64,000 bases of DNA from Bradyrhizobium sp. CCBAU 051011 (GCF_009930815.1 NZ_CP022222.1:8412501-8476500); one strand, 5' to 3'. Numbered from the stretch's first letter, positions 9,034-16,496 are shown. Notes: a model not told the origin generated them from the sequence alone. Program-made: numbers and translations.

Positions 9034-9381
9034 CTAGCTCCGCTTCAACACCATAACTAGGCGGTCGACACGTTTGCCTTCCTTCAGATGGGACGCGATG
9101 ATTTCGTCGATATCCTCGGCGGTGGCCGGGCGGTACCAGATGCCGTCAGGATAAATCACCATTAAGGGACCTGCGCTGCAAAAGCCGAGGCAGCCCGCCG
9201 CTGTGAAGCCGACATCGCTGAGAGCTTGTGCTTCGATCGCCTTGCTCATCCTGTCCCACAGGACTTGCGCGCCGGCCGCGCCGCAGCTGCCGTGCGGATG
9301 TGTTGGCGGACGCTGGACGTGACAAGCAAAGACATGATGTCTGTAGAGTTGAGGAAGCTCAATTTTCTTTTCTGAGTTCAT
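9034..9381 (-). CDS. [2Fe-2S] ferredoxin of the thioredoxin-like type
   Basis: A 115-residue protein with the cysteine pattern of thioredoxin-fold [2Fe-2S] ferredoxins (Shethna I type): C20 (FACHVQRPP), C33 (GSCGAAG), then C64-x3-C68 (GCLGFCSAGP), followed by MVIYPDGIWY. Proteins of this type occur in nif regions of Azotobacter and rhizobia and are presumed cytoplasmic electron carriers. Its ATG overlaps the stop of the upstream bolA-like gene (ATGA at 9378-9381), so the pair was translationally coupled. No sigma-54 promoter found for the pair. Confidence 0.85.
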   Translation of the reverse strand: MNSEKKIELPQLYRHHVFACHVQRPPTHPHGSCGAAGAQVLWDRMSKAIEAQALSDVGFTAAGCLGFCSAGPLMVIYPDGIWYRPATAEDIDEIIASHLKEGKRVDRLVMVLKRS

Positions 9382-9667
9382 GCGCCTGCCATTCGTGCGA
9401 TTGGGTTCATCTGAAGAGAGACAAGGTAGGAGTGCATCGCCCCTAGGGCTGAGGGTGTCTGCGCAAAGTCGTGAAGCTCTGCACCCATTGTCCCGTTGAG
9501 CGGCGCATACACAATCTGATGCTGCTTTGGCTCTTCACTGTGAAAGCACGCTGAATGACGCGGGCGCCGCAATGATCGCCCTCGCCGCCAAGATATGTCA
9601 CGGACACCTCTAGCATCGGAAAGGCCTTTCCGATCAGGGCTTCAATGGCTGGTCCGATCATCGCCAT
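9378..9667 (-). pseudogene. bolA: bolA-like gene with a frameshift
   Basis: The first part (from ATG 9667, ribosome binding site AAGGAAA) encodes MAMIGPAIEALIGKAFP, then VSVTYLGGEGDHCGARVIQRAFTVK, a BolA N-terminal half. The second half, QHQIVYAPLNGTMGAELHDF, is in another frame that ends in an ATGA overlap with the ferredoxin gene. The frames switch near 9536-9541; adding one base would restore a normal BolA of about 95 residues. BolA proteins work with monothiol glutaredoxins in Fe-S cluster handling, which suits the ferredoxin partner. No slippery heptamer is seen, so decay or a read error is likelier than programmed frameshifting. Confidence 0.75.
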
Positions 9668-10395
9668 TTTCCTTGCTCCCGCGTTGCCTGTCTGCTCCAT
9701 CATCCGTCTTCATGCAAGCTTCGAACCAAGATGCGGGAGGTCGTGCTTCTGCGCCGATCGTTCTCAATCTGTCGAAGTAGAACTACCAGTCATTGTCACG
9801 TTGGCTACAGAAACGATCTCTTCTGTGGCGGAGGCGACAAACATCGAGCCGCACACGCGGATCGCAGCTTTTCGGCAGCGGGGCCAAACTAGCCGGAAGA
9901 TCCCCGTTCTTCCGGATGGCCCGGCTCTTGCAATGTCACGCGGCAGGAGGATTGTAGCGATCACCATGACTGTCGTCTTCTCGCAGGAGCCTATGCATTT
10001 CGGCGATCTTCCCGATGGGATCGATGCTTTGCTGCAACAAGGCTTGATCCGGCGCGAACCGACCGCATCTTTAGGCAAGCGCTGGACCTTCCGACGAGAG
10101 GCATGTGATCACCGAGCTTGGCTTCCGCGAGATCGCAAGCCAAGCTGGCTAGGAGCCCGACTGGCGCCGATGGCAAACCGCAATCAGCGATACCAGTGGC
10201 GCTGGCCCTTCACGCTGTACGCCTTGAGGGCGCCTGCCTTCGATCGATTGATTCCTGGGCGGAGACCTCGATTACAAGGCTACGGTCAACGGATAAGCCC
10301 TTTGAATTGCCGCGCGTGACTGGGGTTTGTACTTCGCAAGGATGTTCCCACTCCCCCTACGCGCACGGCTAATCTGGTTTCGGCGAGTCTGAAAG
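9668..10395. other. Stretch without a supportable gene
   Basis: Open frames exist on both strands (9645-10319 plus; 9764-10078 minus) but neither shows a recognisable family or a convincing start. The stretch may contain a decayed gene and the promoter of the candidate small RNA that follows. Confidence 0.35.
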
Positions 10396-10399
10396 AACT

Positions 10400-10515
10400 C
10401 CCGATACAGGATCGTTATATCACCCTAACGATCCTGTTGCGTCTGGGCCCAAACATCCCCCTCCAGCCCAGACGGAGCCCTCGGCGGCGTCGAGGCCGCC
10501 GGGGGCTTTCTCTGC
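10400..10515 (+). ncRNA. Candidate trans-acting small RNA with three hairpins
   Basis: Three consecutive hairpins in 100 bp: CAGGATCGTTA/TAACGATCCTG (10407-10417/10426-10436), GTCTGGGC/GCCCAGAC (10441-10448/10466-10473) and a GC-rich terminator (10477-10488/10495-10506) followed by TTTCTCTGCTTT. The loop of the second hairpin contains ATCCCCCTCCA, which could pair with Shine-Dalgarno sequences, as in alpha-proteobacterial sRNAs with exposed CCUCC-type loops. No open frame or coding pattern. The 5' end and promoter were not identified; the family is not established. Confidence 0.5.
10477..10515 (+). terminator. Rho-independent terminator
   Basis: A 12-bp stem GCCCTCGGCGGC/GCCGCCGGGGGC with one T-G wobble and a 6-base loop (GTCGAG), followed directly by TTTCTCTGCTTT. 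A good intrinsic terminator on the plus strand, with no plus-strand protein gene before it, which supports the sRNA call. Confidence 0.7.
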
Positions 10516-10853
10516 TTTCAAGCGTGCCTTGGATGTCACTAGCACCTGCTCGGTCACGGCGCCGCCACAAGGGCGCATGTCATCGGGAGTAAAGGCCGGG
10601 CCCGACTTCATCCGAGCAAAAGCGGCTGGCTTCCATGTTCGCCACGTTGCCGGCCTGCCCCACTTCGTAAACAGCGTGGAACCGTGCAGCTCGCGCTCAC
10701 CCGCACGCGACTTGTGGATCTCGCATATGGAGAGGAGCAGCCGCCAATTCTCTTAAAGCACGCCGGCGTCTTATCGCACGCCAAGAGCGAACAGAAAGAC
10801 AAAGGGCAAGCGCGACGAGTCCCACCTACTCTTTAGGGTGCCGCCATCTTTCA
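10516..10853. other. Stretch without a supportable gene
   Basis: Short overlapping frames on both strands without family pattern or ribosome binding sites. Confidence 0.35.
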
Positions 10854-11054
10854 TCATACCGGGTTGCCGGGCTGGTTGCGTCTCCAGTCGGCGAGCGTTG
10901 ACAGCGCGAGGTCGAGCTCGCCGCGCGCGGATTCGTTGTCACTTGTCTCCTGCCATACGAGGCGCATCCAGGCGAGCCAGGGATCGCGCTCGGCGCCGCC
11001 GATGAAAGAATCGAGATAGCGCTGGCCCGCTGAAATGGCTCTTCTCGGGCGCAT
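10854..11054 (-). CDS. Hypothetical protein or C-terminal gene fragment
   Basis: A 66-residue frame ending DPWLAWMRLVWQETSDNESA and then a helical ELDLALSTLADWRRNQPGNPV. Tryptophan-rich helices and codon use look protein-like, but the start has no clear ribosome binding site, so this may be the end of a longer decayed gene. No family recognised. Confidence 0.35.
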   Translation of the reverse strand: MRPRRAISAGQRYLDSFIGGAERDPWLAWMRLVWQETSDNESARGELDLALSTLADWRRNQPGNPV

Positions 11055-11487
11055 ATAGCCTTGGCCCGCCCTTCAGTCGGTGAGATAGCACTTGAACATC
11101 TCCTGGTGACTGGTTGATAACCTTCATGTTGGCGCGAAGGTTTGGTCGCAATTCATCGCCCGGTCGTTGGGTAGCGCATGGTGGTTGTGAGCGTACGAAT
11201 TCCTTCTGTACGTTATTCCCGAAACTAGGCACTCGCACTCGTACTTCTGGTATCTAGTTCTGTTCGGCTTAACGTCACCGCTGCACTTCCCATTGTTGTC
11301 GCCCTCTCTCTCGTCTTGTTAACCGCGTGAGATTCAACGGCGTCTGGCAGGACATCACAAAGGGATTATCTTGGCGGCGTCCGGATTGGCCGGTGCGTTC
11401 GCCGGTGCCTTGAAGCCATTCGCGTGACAGGGGCCAAGTGCTTTTTTGCGGTCAGGTTAACGAGCAGACAGCTGAAGGAGTTGAAGT
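11055..11487. other. Stretch without a supportable gene
   Basis: No recognisable gene. It precedes the tRNA-like cluster, whose members are all on the minus strand. Confidence 0.35.
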
Positions 11488-11564
11488 TGGTCCTGCCAAC
11501 GGGAGTTCAACCCGCGAAATCCAGCGTTGAAAGCGCCGACCATTTAGCACCAGGGGATGGCAGG
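11488..11564 (-). tRNA. tRNA-Glu(TTC)-like
   Basis: Reading the minus strand: perfect 7-bp acceptor stem CCTGCCA/TGGCAGG, discriminator A and an encoded CCA (11490-11488); anticodon arm CGGCG-CTTTCAA-CGCTG with a U33 and anticodon TTC; T arm GCGGG-TTGAACT-CCCGT. The T loop is unusual (TTGAACT instead of TTCRANY) and the D arm is weak. Length 77 including CCA. It may be functional or in decay. Confidence 0.5.
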
Positions 11565-11565
11565 A

Positions 11566-11641
11566 TGGTCGAGCTGTCCGCATCGAACCGAACATCTCCC
11601 TGTTTGGAAGACAGGCACGCAGCCCACTACGCCACGCCGCA
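11566..11641 (-). pseudogene. Degenerate tRNA-Gly(TCC)-like sequence
   Basis: Immediately 5' of the Glu-like tRNA on the same strand. The anticodon arm is perfect (CCTGT-CTTCCAA-ACAGG, anticodon TCC), a T arm around GGTTCGAT can pair as TGTTCG/CGGACA, and CCA is encoded at 11568-11566, but the acceptor strands do not pair. Best read as a decayed tRNA. Confidence 0.4.
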
Positions 11642-11969
11642 AAACTTGGTCGTGTCTCAGTTGGCTAGCGCAAGGAGGGGAATAATGGCCTATTATTTGT
11701 TGGATACACCTGTCCTAGCTGCGGTTTTGAAACAGACACAACCAATTGCGACGGTGCGACGGGATTGTTGTATGGAATGATGAAGATCGTGATTCCGCTC
11801 ATTGCGCTGGTTGCGGAAGAAAACTTTCGACGATCACTTGCCGCGAGTGCGAGCGGACTTTTGGTCTCTGATCTAGATTCTCCAAACTAATACACTACCT
11901 AAAATTTTATCGACCTGAAATGAATTTGGTTGTATGGAACATCACGTTCTACCTCTCAACCGAAAGACA

Positions 11970-12218
11970 AGAATGGTTCAGATCTCAGGATCTGTCTTGG
12001 TCAATGTCACCGGTTTAGCCGCGGCTGGCACGGTAAGCGCACCCGGCCTGAGGGTTGGTGATCGCGTCATCCAGGCGACCGCCGCCTCACTCGACGGAAA
12101 CGTCAACATCTTCGAGGCGGTCGTTACCGTCGATGACGAACTGCAACAGTTTGGGGCCTTCGGGTCTTCGACGGCGGTGCCGTTCGAGATCCTGGCGCTG
12201 CGCCTTTTGATCCTTTAG
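11970..12218 (+). CDS. Hypothetical protein, phage-like composition
   Basis: An 82-residue protein starting MVQISGSVLVNVTGLAAAG and continuing with VSAPGLRVGDRVIQATAASLDG, a beta-rich, Gly/Val/Thr-rich pattern like small phage structural proteins. An ATG at 11934 would add 12 residues. No ribosome binding site stands out at either start. It lies between tRNA-like genes on the opposite strand, consistent with a phage-derived patch, but the family is not identified. Confidence 0.45.
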   Translation, partial: RMVQISGSVLVNVTGLAAAGTVSAPGLRVGDRVIQATAASLDGNVNIFEAVVTVDDELQQFGAFGSSTAVPFEILALRLLIL

Positions 12219-12322
12219 AAATTCGATCTATGGCGCAGGGCGCGGGAATCCTTCTCATGGCTCGTGGCCAGAAACATGATCTCCGGTATATTATCGCCGG
12301 GAACTCTATGGAGAGTGCAGGC

Positions 12323-12544
12323 ATGGCGAAAGAACCTGATGGTCTCGAGCGTGTCGGAGAGATCGAGATCGACGAGTCGGCTGCGATCACAGTTGAGCAG
12401 ATCGACGACGAGATAACCGTCGCTATTGCGAGCATTGTGGGCGTTCATTTTCAGGTGACGGCGGATCAGGCGCTTAAGCTCTCTCGCGCCCTGGCTGTGG
12501 CCGCCGAGAGTGCGGCGAAATTCCGTGCATCAACCGAGACGTAG
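12323..12544 (+). CDS. Hypothetical acidic protein
   Basis: A 73-residue protein, acidic in its first half (ERVGEIEIDESAAITVEQID) with a helical C-terminus (ALKLSRALAVAAESAAKF). The frame is open further upstream to 12230 with in-frame ATGs at 12257 and 12308. The chosen start has GGAGAG about 9 bases upstream. No family recognised; it sits in the same plus-strand series of small genes as 11970 and 13080. Confidence 0.45.
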   Translation: MAKEPDGLERVGEIEIDESAAITVEQIDDEITVAIASIVGVHFQVTADQALKLSRALAVAAESAAKFRASTET

Positions 12545-12546
12545 CC

Positions 12547-12631
12547 GGAGAGTATAGGGAATCGAACCTGTGCGTCCCGAAGGACTCAACGCGTTAGCAC
12601 CGCGTTGGCTTACCCGTTGGGCCCACTCTCC
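12547..12631 (-). tRNA. tRNA-Ser(GCT)-like
   Basis: Perfect acceptor stem GGAGAGT/ACTCTCC; anticodon arm ACGCG-GTGCTAA-CGCGT with anticodon GCT; a long variable arm GTCC-TTCG-GGAC, diagnostic of class II tRNAs; T loop TTCGATT. Discriminator G, as in serine tRNAs. The T stem has mismatches and CCA is not encoded (GCT follows). About 85 nt. Divergent from a housekeeping tRNA-Ser but clearly of that class. Confidence 0.6.
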
Positions 12632-12796
12632 GAACTGAGCGAAGTTAACGTTTGAAGGTACTTGACGGGAATTGCGGCCAGACCTCATGATCATCGCCGT
12701 TGGGACGAGCGATCTTTAAGCTTGGGTCCCAACACTCCTCGCCAGAGCAAAAGATGCCGGGGCGTGCTCTCGCCAGCCCACCACGTTCCCACTTTA

Positions 12797-12872
12797 TGGT
12801 GATCGTGGACGGAGTCGAACTGGCATCCTCCGATTTAGGAACCAGCGCTCTGTCTAGTTGAGCTACACGACC
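12797..12872 (-). tRNA. tRNA-like, anticodon probably CCT (Arg)
   Basis: Acceptor GGTCGTG/CACGATC (one wobble), discriminator A and encoded CCA at 12799-12797; D stem GCTC/GAGC; total length exactly 76. The anticodon loop that satisfies U33 is TTCCTAA, giving CCT, but the stem beneath it is poorly paired and the T stem has two mismatches. T loop TTCGACT is normal. Function uncertain. Confidence 0.5.
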
Positions 12873-12914
12873 ATCGATTGTTTCTTCTCCGGCGCAGGTG
12901 TGTCGAGTTTTTTT

Positions 12915-12985
12915 AGAACAGAGCGGGAGTCGAACCCGCCTGTCCGGTTTTTTAGACCGTACTCTAACCGCCCGGGTCTCTCGCC
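12915..12985 (-). pseudogene. tRNA-like sequence with apparent AAA anticodon
   Basis: Perfect T arm GCGGG-TTCGACT-CCCGC, a D-arm-like GGGCGGTTAGAG, anticodon arm ACGGT-CTAAAAA-ACCGG (four of five pairs), and a partly paired acceptor GGCGAGA/TCTGTTC. CCA is not encoded. An AAA anticodon is rare in bacteria, so the loop has probably mutated; likely a decayed tRNA. Confidence 0.4.
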
Positions 12986-13079
12986 AAACGACGAGTTCTA
13001 AAGCCACAGATTATTTGTATTTTTCGCGCGCAATCCGTGCCTCGGCCGCTATATTGGAGGTCAAAGGAGAATGTTTCTC

Positions 13080-13292
13080 ATGCCAAATCTTTGGACTGGA
13101 TCGCAGTGGAAGGTAACGAACAAAGGCGTCGAGACCATCGACAATAGATATTTTATCGAGAAAAGCCGCGTTTACGACGACGAAGGCGGGCAATGGACGT
13201 GGGAAGATCAGATGGACGAAAAGGGCTGGGTCGACATGGCCGACTTTCGCCGCGCCTTGGCCTTCGCCCGGACCAAGTGGCCCAAAAAGTAA
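13080..13292 (+). CDS. Hypothetical protein
   Basis: A 70-residue protein beginning MPNLWTGSQWKVTNKGVETI and ending with FRRALAFARTKWPKK. A Shine-Dalgarno sequence (AAGGAG) lies about 10 bases upstream of this ATG; an ATG at 13071 in the same frame is the alternative, with GGAGG ten bases upstream. Trp-rich, mixed alpha/beta composition; very likely a real gene. No family recognised. Confidence 0.6.
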   Translation: MPNLWTGSQWKVTNKGVETIDNRYFIEKSRVYDDEGGQWTWEDQMDEKGWVDMADFRRALAFARTKWPKK

Positions 13293-13350
13293 TGGCTGCG
13301 CGCACAGGAGGCGAACCAGTCTGAGCGTCCTAGCCGATCGGCCGGCGCGC
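13293..13350 (-). pseudogene. Truncated tRNA-like sequence with CCA
   Basis: The 3' half of a tRNA: T arm ACTGG-TTCGCCT-CCTGT, acceptor strand GCGCGCA, discriminator G and encoded CCA (13295-13293). The 5' acceptor partner CGCGCGC lies too close, as if about 24 nt of the D/anticodon region were deleted. No sensible anticodon found. Confidence 0.35.
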
Positions 13351-13428
13351 GATGACGGTCTGGGTAGCGTGCTCCGACCACCCGCCACGCGGAGCTCTTC
13401 CACACGAGCTTTACCCAGGGAAAATCGC

Positions 13429-13516
13429 GCCCCTGGCAGGAGCCAATCCTGCATGCTCCAGTTGCGGTACTTGTGCTTCGTACGCGCAGCGCATGACTCC
13501 GCGAGCGTGCCCGGGC
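13429..13516 (-). pseudogene. Degenerate tRNA-Arg(ACG)-like sequence
   Basis: An anticodon arm TGCGC-GTACGAA-GCACA (anticodon ACG, one mismatch), a D arm GCTC...GCGC and a T arm GCAGG-ATTGGCT-CCTGC whose loop has lost the TTCRA consensus. Acceptor strands pair in only five of seven positions and the variable region is too long. A remnant, seventh in the run of tRNA-like sequences on this strand. Confidence 0.3.
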
Positions 13517-13629
13517 CATGATCTCTCACCCGTTCGAAAGCAGCGACAGGCGCAGGCCTGGTGAGTCTTCATGAGAACGACGGCGCTTTCCCAAAAGACT
13601 GCTCAGCCAAGGTCATGAGATCATGTCTG

Positions 13630-14079
13630 TTAATCCGGATGGATCATAATGTCCATGGTTTCGTCGCTGTCCTCAAACGGATCGGCAAACCCCTTGTCCT
13701 CTACCAGCTTCACGCCACACAGGCAGACCTCGCCGTCGATCACGGCGAGCGCGACCGGCTCAAGGGCTTTTCCGTTGCAGGGGCCATCGATGCAAAACCC
13801 GCTATCGATCTCGAACGTCGCACCGTGCCGGCCGCATCTAATAAAGGCGCGGTCCGACGAGAAAAATCCTCCGGCGCCGATGTTGAGCCAGACGCCGTCA
13901 TGCGGGCAGCGGTTGACATAGCCGTGATAGGCATTTCCGAATGTCCGCACCACGACAATCGGAAACGGCCGGCTCTCGCCGCTTTCATCGATCCGCGACA
14001 GGCTAAAGCCCTTCGCGCCGCCCCGCTCGATTAGATCGGCGTGACAAATGGCGAACACCTCAATCTCTTGGCTACCCAT
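13630..14079 (-). CDS. Rieske-type [2Fe-2S] ferredoxin, nif-associated
   Basis: A 149-residue soluble Rieske protein. Cluster ligands are visible as C58-x-H60 (NRCPHDG) and C82-x2-H85 (RCGRHGATF). There is no transmembrane helix or signal, so it is a cytoplasmic ferredoxin rather than a bc1 subunit. The start at 14079 (GGGAGC upstream) matches the beginning of the homologous protein at 24590-24997; longer frames upstream are not protein-like. It is the last gene of the nifB-led series, 348 bp after a small gene, so it may have its own promoter. Presumed electron carrier for nitrogen fixation. Confidence 0.85.
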   Translation of the reverse strand: MGSQEIEVFAICHADLIERGGAKGFSLSRIDESGESRPFPIVVVRTFGNAYHGYVNRCPHDGVWLNIGAGGFFSSDRAFIRCGRHGATFEIDSGFCIDGPCNGKALEPVALAVIDGEVCLCGVKLVEDKGFADPFEDSDETMDIMIHPD

Positions 14080-14349
14080 GTCGCGATGCTCCCTTGGCTC
14101 ATGCTCGTCACGCTTTCCTGCCTGAAGGCGTCGACGACGGCACGGGTCAGCCGAAGCGCGCCAAAATCCACCGGCCAGCTCCTGGCAGGCATCGACGGCG
14201 CGCTGAGAATGCCAGAACCAAAGTGCGCCGCGAAGCCGGCCGGGGCTCACCAATCTCCACCGCTGTCCCGTTCAGGAACAATGATCTATTGCGAAATCCA
14301 TTTGCCTTCTCTGCTATTTAACCCCGAGCCTGAACAAGCCCGAGCCGAA

Positions 14350-14392
14350 GCCCAAGGGCTCGATTCATGTTTTCGTTACGAGCACCTTGGGC
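14350..14392. repeat. Long hairpin between small gene and Rieske gene
   Basis: GCCCAAGG-GCTCG (14350-14362) pairs with CGAGC-A-CCTTGGGC (14379-14392): a 13-bp stem with one bulge and a 16-base loop. No T run follows on the minus strand, so it may be an mRNA processing or stabilising structure in the 348-bp gap; the rest of the gap (14080-14427) shows no gene. Confidence 0.5.
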
Positions 14393-14427
14393 TCGCGGGC
14401 GAGCCGGACGGGCCGCTTTCGAGCTTC

Positions 14428-14601
14428 TCATTCTCTTCGCTCGCTCTTCGCGCTTGCCATCGAGAGTTCCTTGCGGCCTCGTTGGCCCCTAGTCTGCCGC
14501 CTGCATTTGTCTGGAGTATTCGGGTTCTGCAGCACCGCCAACAGTGATGTAGCCTGAATGATCTCCATTATCTTGTCCCAATATGAGACCGTGACTGTCA
14601 T
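14428..14601 (-). CDS. Small hypothetical protein in the nifB operon
   Basis: A 57-residue protein with a strong ribosome binding site (AAGGGAAGG, five bases before ATG 14601). It begins MTVTVSYWDKIMEIIQATS and continues with LLAVLQNPNTPDKC, an amphipathic helix plus a short loop, then a basic tail. It lies 38 bp after the DegT-type gene on the same strand. Too short for routine gene calls, but start signal and position support it. No family recognised; a longer frame on the same DNA (14489-14680) overlaps the upstream gene and lacks a start signal. Confidence 0.5.
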   Translation of the reverse strand: MTVTVSYWDKIMEIIQATSLLAVLQNPNTPDKCRRQTRGQRGRKELSMASAKSERRE

Positions 14602-14639
14602 TCAAGCCTTCCCTTTGCGTCGCATTGAATTCTTCGGCT

Positions 14640-15836
14640 CTAATAAATTGCTGCGCCAGCGCCGATGTTGATTGACGCATCCTTCACCGTCTCCACGATG
14701 AACTCAATTTGGTCGCTGGTCAGATGGGTGTGAAATGGCAGTGCCACGGCGCGATCGGAGATCTTTTCCGTGACTGGGAAATCGCCATGCCGATAGCCGA
14801 CATCAAAATAATGCCGCTGCAAATGCAACGGATAGCAATAGGCGGCGGCCTCGACCTGCTCGGTGCGCAGGTCATCGACGATGGCATCGCGGCTGGAGCG
14901 CGTGAAGCGCGTCCCGAGATGGACAAGATAGAGGAACCAGTTCACCTCGGTCGCGTCCGGAGCCACGTAGGGCGGCTTGATACCCTCAAAGGATTGCATA
15001 TGCGCATTGTAGAGCTGTTCGGCGAGCCGGCGCCGCTCCAGGATCTCGCCAAGCCGCCTTAGCTGCGCAAGGCCTAGCGCAGCTGTAAGATCGCTCATGC
15101 CGGCCTGGTGGGGCGCTGCGCTGCTGATGACAACGGAGAAGCGCTCATCCAGTCGATGTGCGCGATGGCGACGTAGGCCAACGGCCAAGTCGATGTCGTC
15201 GGTCACCACCATGCCGCCTTCACCGCAGGTCAAGGCTAGTGGCTGGGCGAAGTCGAACACGGCGATATCGCCAAAGCGGCCGACGAGCTCGCCCTTGTAT
15301 CTCGAACCGATCGCTTCGGTCGAATCCTCAAGGAGCGGCAGCTGATGGCGCTGCGCGATCGCGCGCAGCTCCGACCATGGCGCTGGATGGCCATTCGGAT
15401 TGCCACCAATAATCGCCCGCGTGTTGGCCGTGACACACTCTTCTACCTTCGCCGGAGTCAAGGCTCCCGACCAATAGTCGACATCGGCAAACACCGCCCG
15501 CGCGCCCACGAGACTGATAGCATGCACCGTCTCGCGAAGCGAATAAGGCGAGGCAATCACCTCCTGCCCGGGTCCGACGCCGAGCGCTTTTAGCGCGAGC
15601 AAAAGCCCGATCGTTCCGCTGGGGACGGCAACGGCATATTTGCGGCCAAGATAGGCGGCGAAAGCTTTCTCGAAGACGTCAGTGATGGCTCCATTGGAGA
15701 CTCGCGGCGAACACAGCAGCGCTTCAACGGCAGAGAGCTCGGCGGAGGTTATATCGGGATCGGATAGCGGAATGAAGGAAACATCGGCCGCGTCTGCGCC
15801 ATGGTTGCGACGCCCTGCGACTCTAACGCCGGTCAC
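14640..15836 (-). CDS. DegT/DnrJ/EryC1-type aminotransferase homologue lacking the PLP lysine
   Basis: A 398-residue fold-type I PLP enzyme homologue of the sugar-aminotransferase (DegT/StrS) family: AVPSGTIGLLLAL near residue 70, LPLLEDSTEAIGS at 167-178 and CGEGGMVVT at 204. In active members a lysine stands five residues before the GEGG glycine (S-x-x-x-K-x-x-x-x-GEGG); here that position is Leu200 in FDFAQPLALTCGEGG. Starts with GTG in a GTGA overlap with the upstream gene. A homologue is known in rhizobial nif clusters without assigned function. Catalysis as an ordinary aminotransferase seems unlikely. Confidence 0.8.
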   Translation of the reverse strand: MTGVRVAGRRNHGADAADVSFIPLSDPDITSAELSAVEALLCSPRVSNGAITDVFEKAFAAYLGRKYAVAVPSGTIGLLLALKALGVGPGQEVIASPYSLRETVHAISLVGARAVFADVDYWSGALTPAKVEECVTANTRAIIGGNPNGHPAPWSELRAIAQRHQLPLLEDSTEAIGSRYKGELVGRFGDIAVFDFAQPLALTCGEGGMVVTDDIDLAVGLRRHRAHRLDERFSVVISSAAPHQAGMSDLTAALGLAQLRRLGEILERRRLAEQLYNAHMQSFEGIKPPYVAPDATEVNWFLYLVHLGTRFTRSSRDAIVDDLRTEQVEAAAYCYPLHLQRHYFDVGYRHGDFPVTEKISDRAVALPFHTHLTSDQIEFIVETVKDASINIGAGAAIY

Positions 15837-16114
15837 GGCCCGGTACTCCTTGCCGCCAGGAGGATGCCAATCGCCCGCGCAGGATCAGTCGTGATCTGCA
15901 CGCAGCGATCGCAGCCATCGATCAGATGCAGGTCGAAATGCGGAAAACTCCTGAACGGCCGCTCCGTCATGTCAGAGGCATCACAGCGCGTCACGGCGAG
16001 CTGCGGAAAGCGGCGCCGCAGCTCGGAGAATGAGCTAGCATCAAGCTTCGCTTCCGCAAGCACGCGTTCGATTTCGATCAGTTCGTCTGTGCCAAGCGGC
16101 ATCGCGGCTCCCAT
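15833..16114 (-). CDS. Conserved hypothetical protein of the nifB operon
   Basis: A 93-residue protein. N-terminal half helical (LIEIERVLAEAKLDASSFSEL, residues about 12-32), then a beta-rich half with three cysteines (VTRCDASDM, DGCDRCVQIT). The CxxC pair could bind a metal or cluster, but this is only inferred from spacing. Stop overlaps the start of the DegT-type gene, and it begins 22 bp after the preceding gene's stop, so it is in the operon. No function known to me. Confidence 0.65.
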   Translation of the reverse strand: MGAAMPLGTDELIEIERVLAEAKLDASSFSELRRRFPQLAVTRCDASDMTERPFRSFPHFDLHLIDGCDRCVQITTDPARAIGILLAARSTGP

Positions 16115-16136
16115 ATAACTGGTTCCAAAATCAGCT

Positions 16137-16496
16137 TCATTGCCAGAACAGCCGCTCGGGATCGGTGTTCAATTCTTCGATTGCGGAGGTCAGGCGGTAG
16201 TAGATGCTATAAAACTCCCAGAGTCCGCTTGCGTGGTTCTTTCGAAACAGCTTCCACATCCCGTTCACCGTGTCATAGTGGACTAGCGCGACGTCGATGA
16301 GGCCGCCGTCCTTATCGATATTGTGAGAGCAGCAGGGACTCTCGATCAGATAGCCACCCCTCACCGGTTTCACATTCGGCGAGACATAGCGATAGCGCTG
16401 GCGCGAGCTCAAGGCGCGCTCGATCCGCTTGCAATCGAGCTCGTTCGGATGAGGATTAATCCCGATCCCTACTTTTCTCATTACCGCGGCATTCAT
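16137..16496 (-). CDS. Conserved hypothetical protein of the nifB operon
   Basis: A 119-residue protein starting MNAAVMRKVGIGINPHPNEL. It has a basic segment (KRIERALSSRQRYRYVSPNV), a cysteine pair in ESPCCSHN, and an aromatic C-terminal part (WKLFRKNHASGLWEFYSIYYRL). Typical of a nif-cluster-specific small protein; I do not recognise the family. Placed 15 bp after the NifZ-like gene. The CC-H cluster is worth noting as a possible metal site (inference). Confidence 0.65.
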   Translation of the reverse strand: MNAAVMRKVGIGINPHPNELDCKRIERALSSRQRYRYVSPNVKPVRGGYLIESPCCSHNIDKDGGLIDVALVHYDTVNGMWKLFRKNHASGLWEFYSIYYRLTSAIEELNTDPERLFWQ

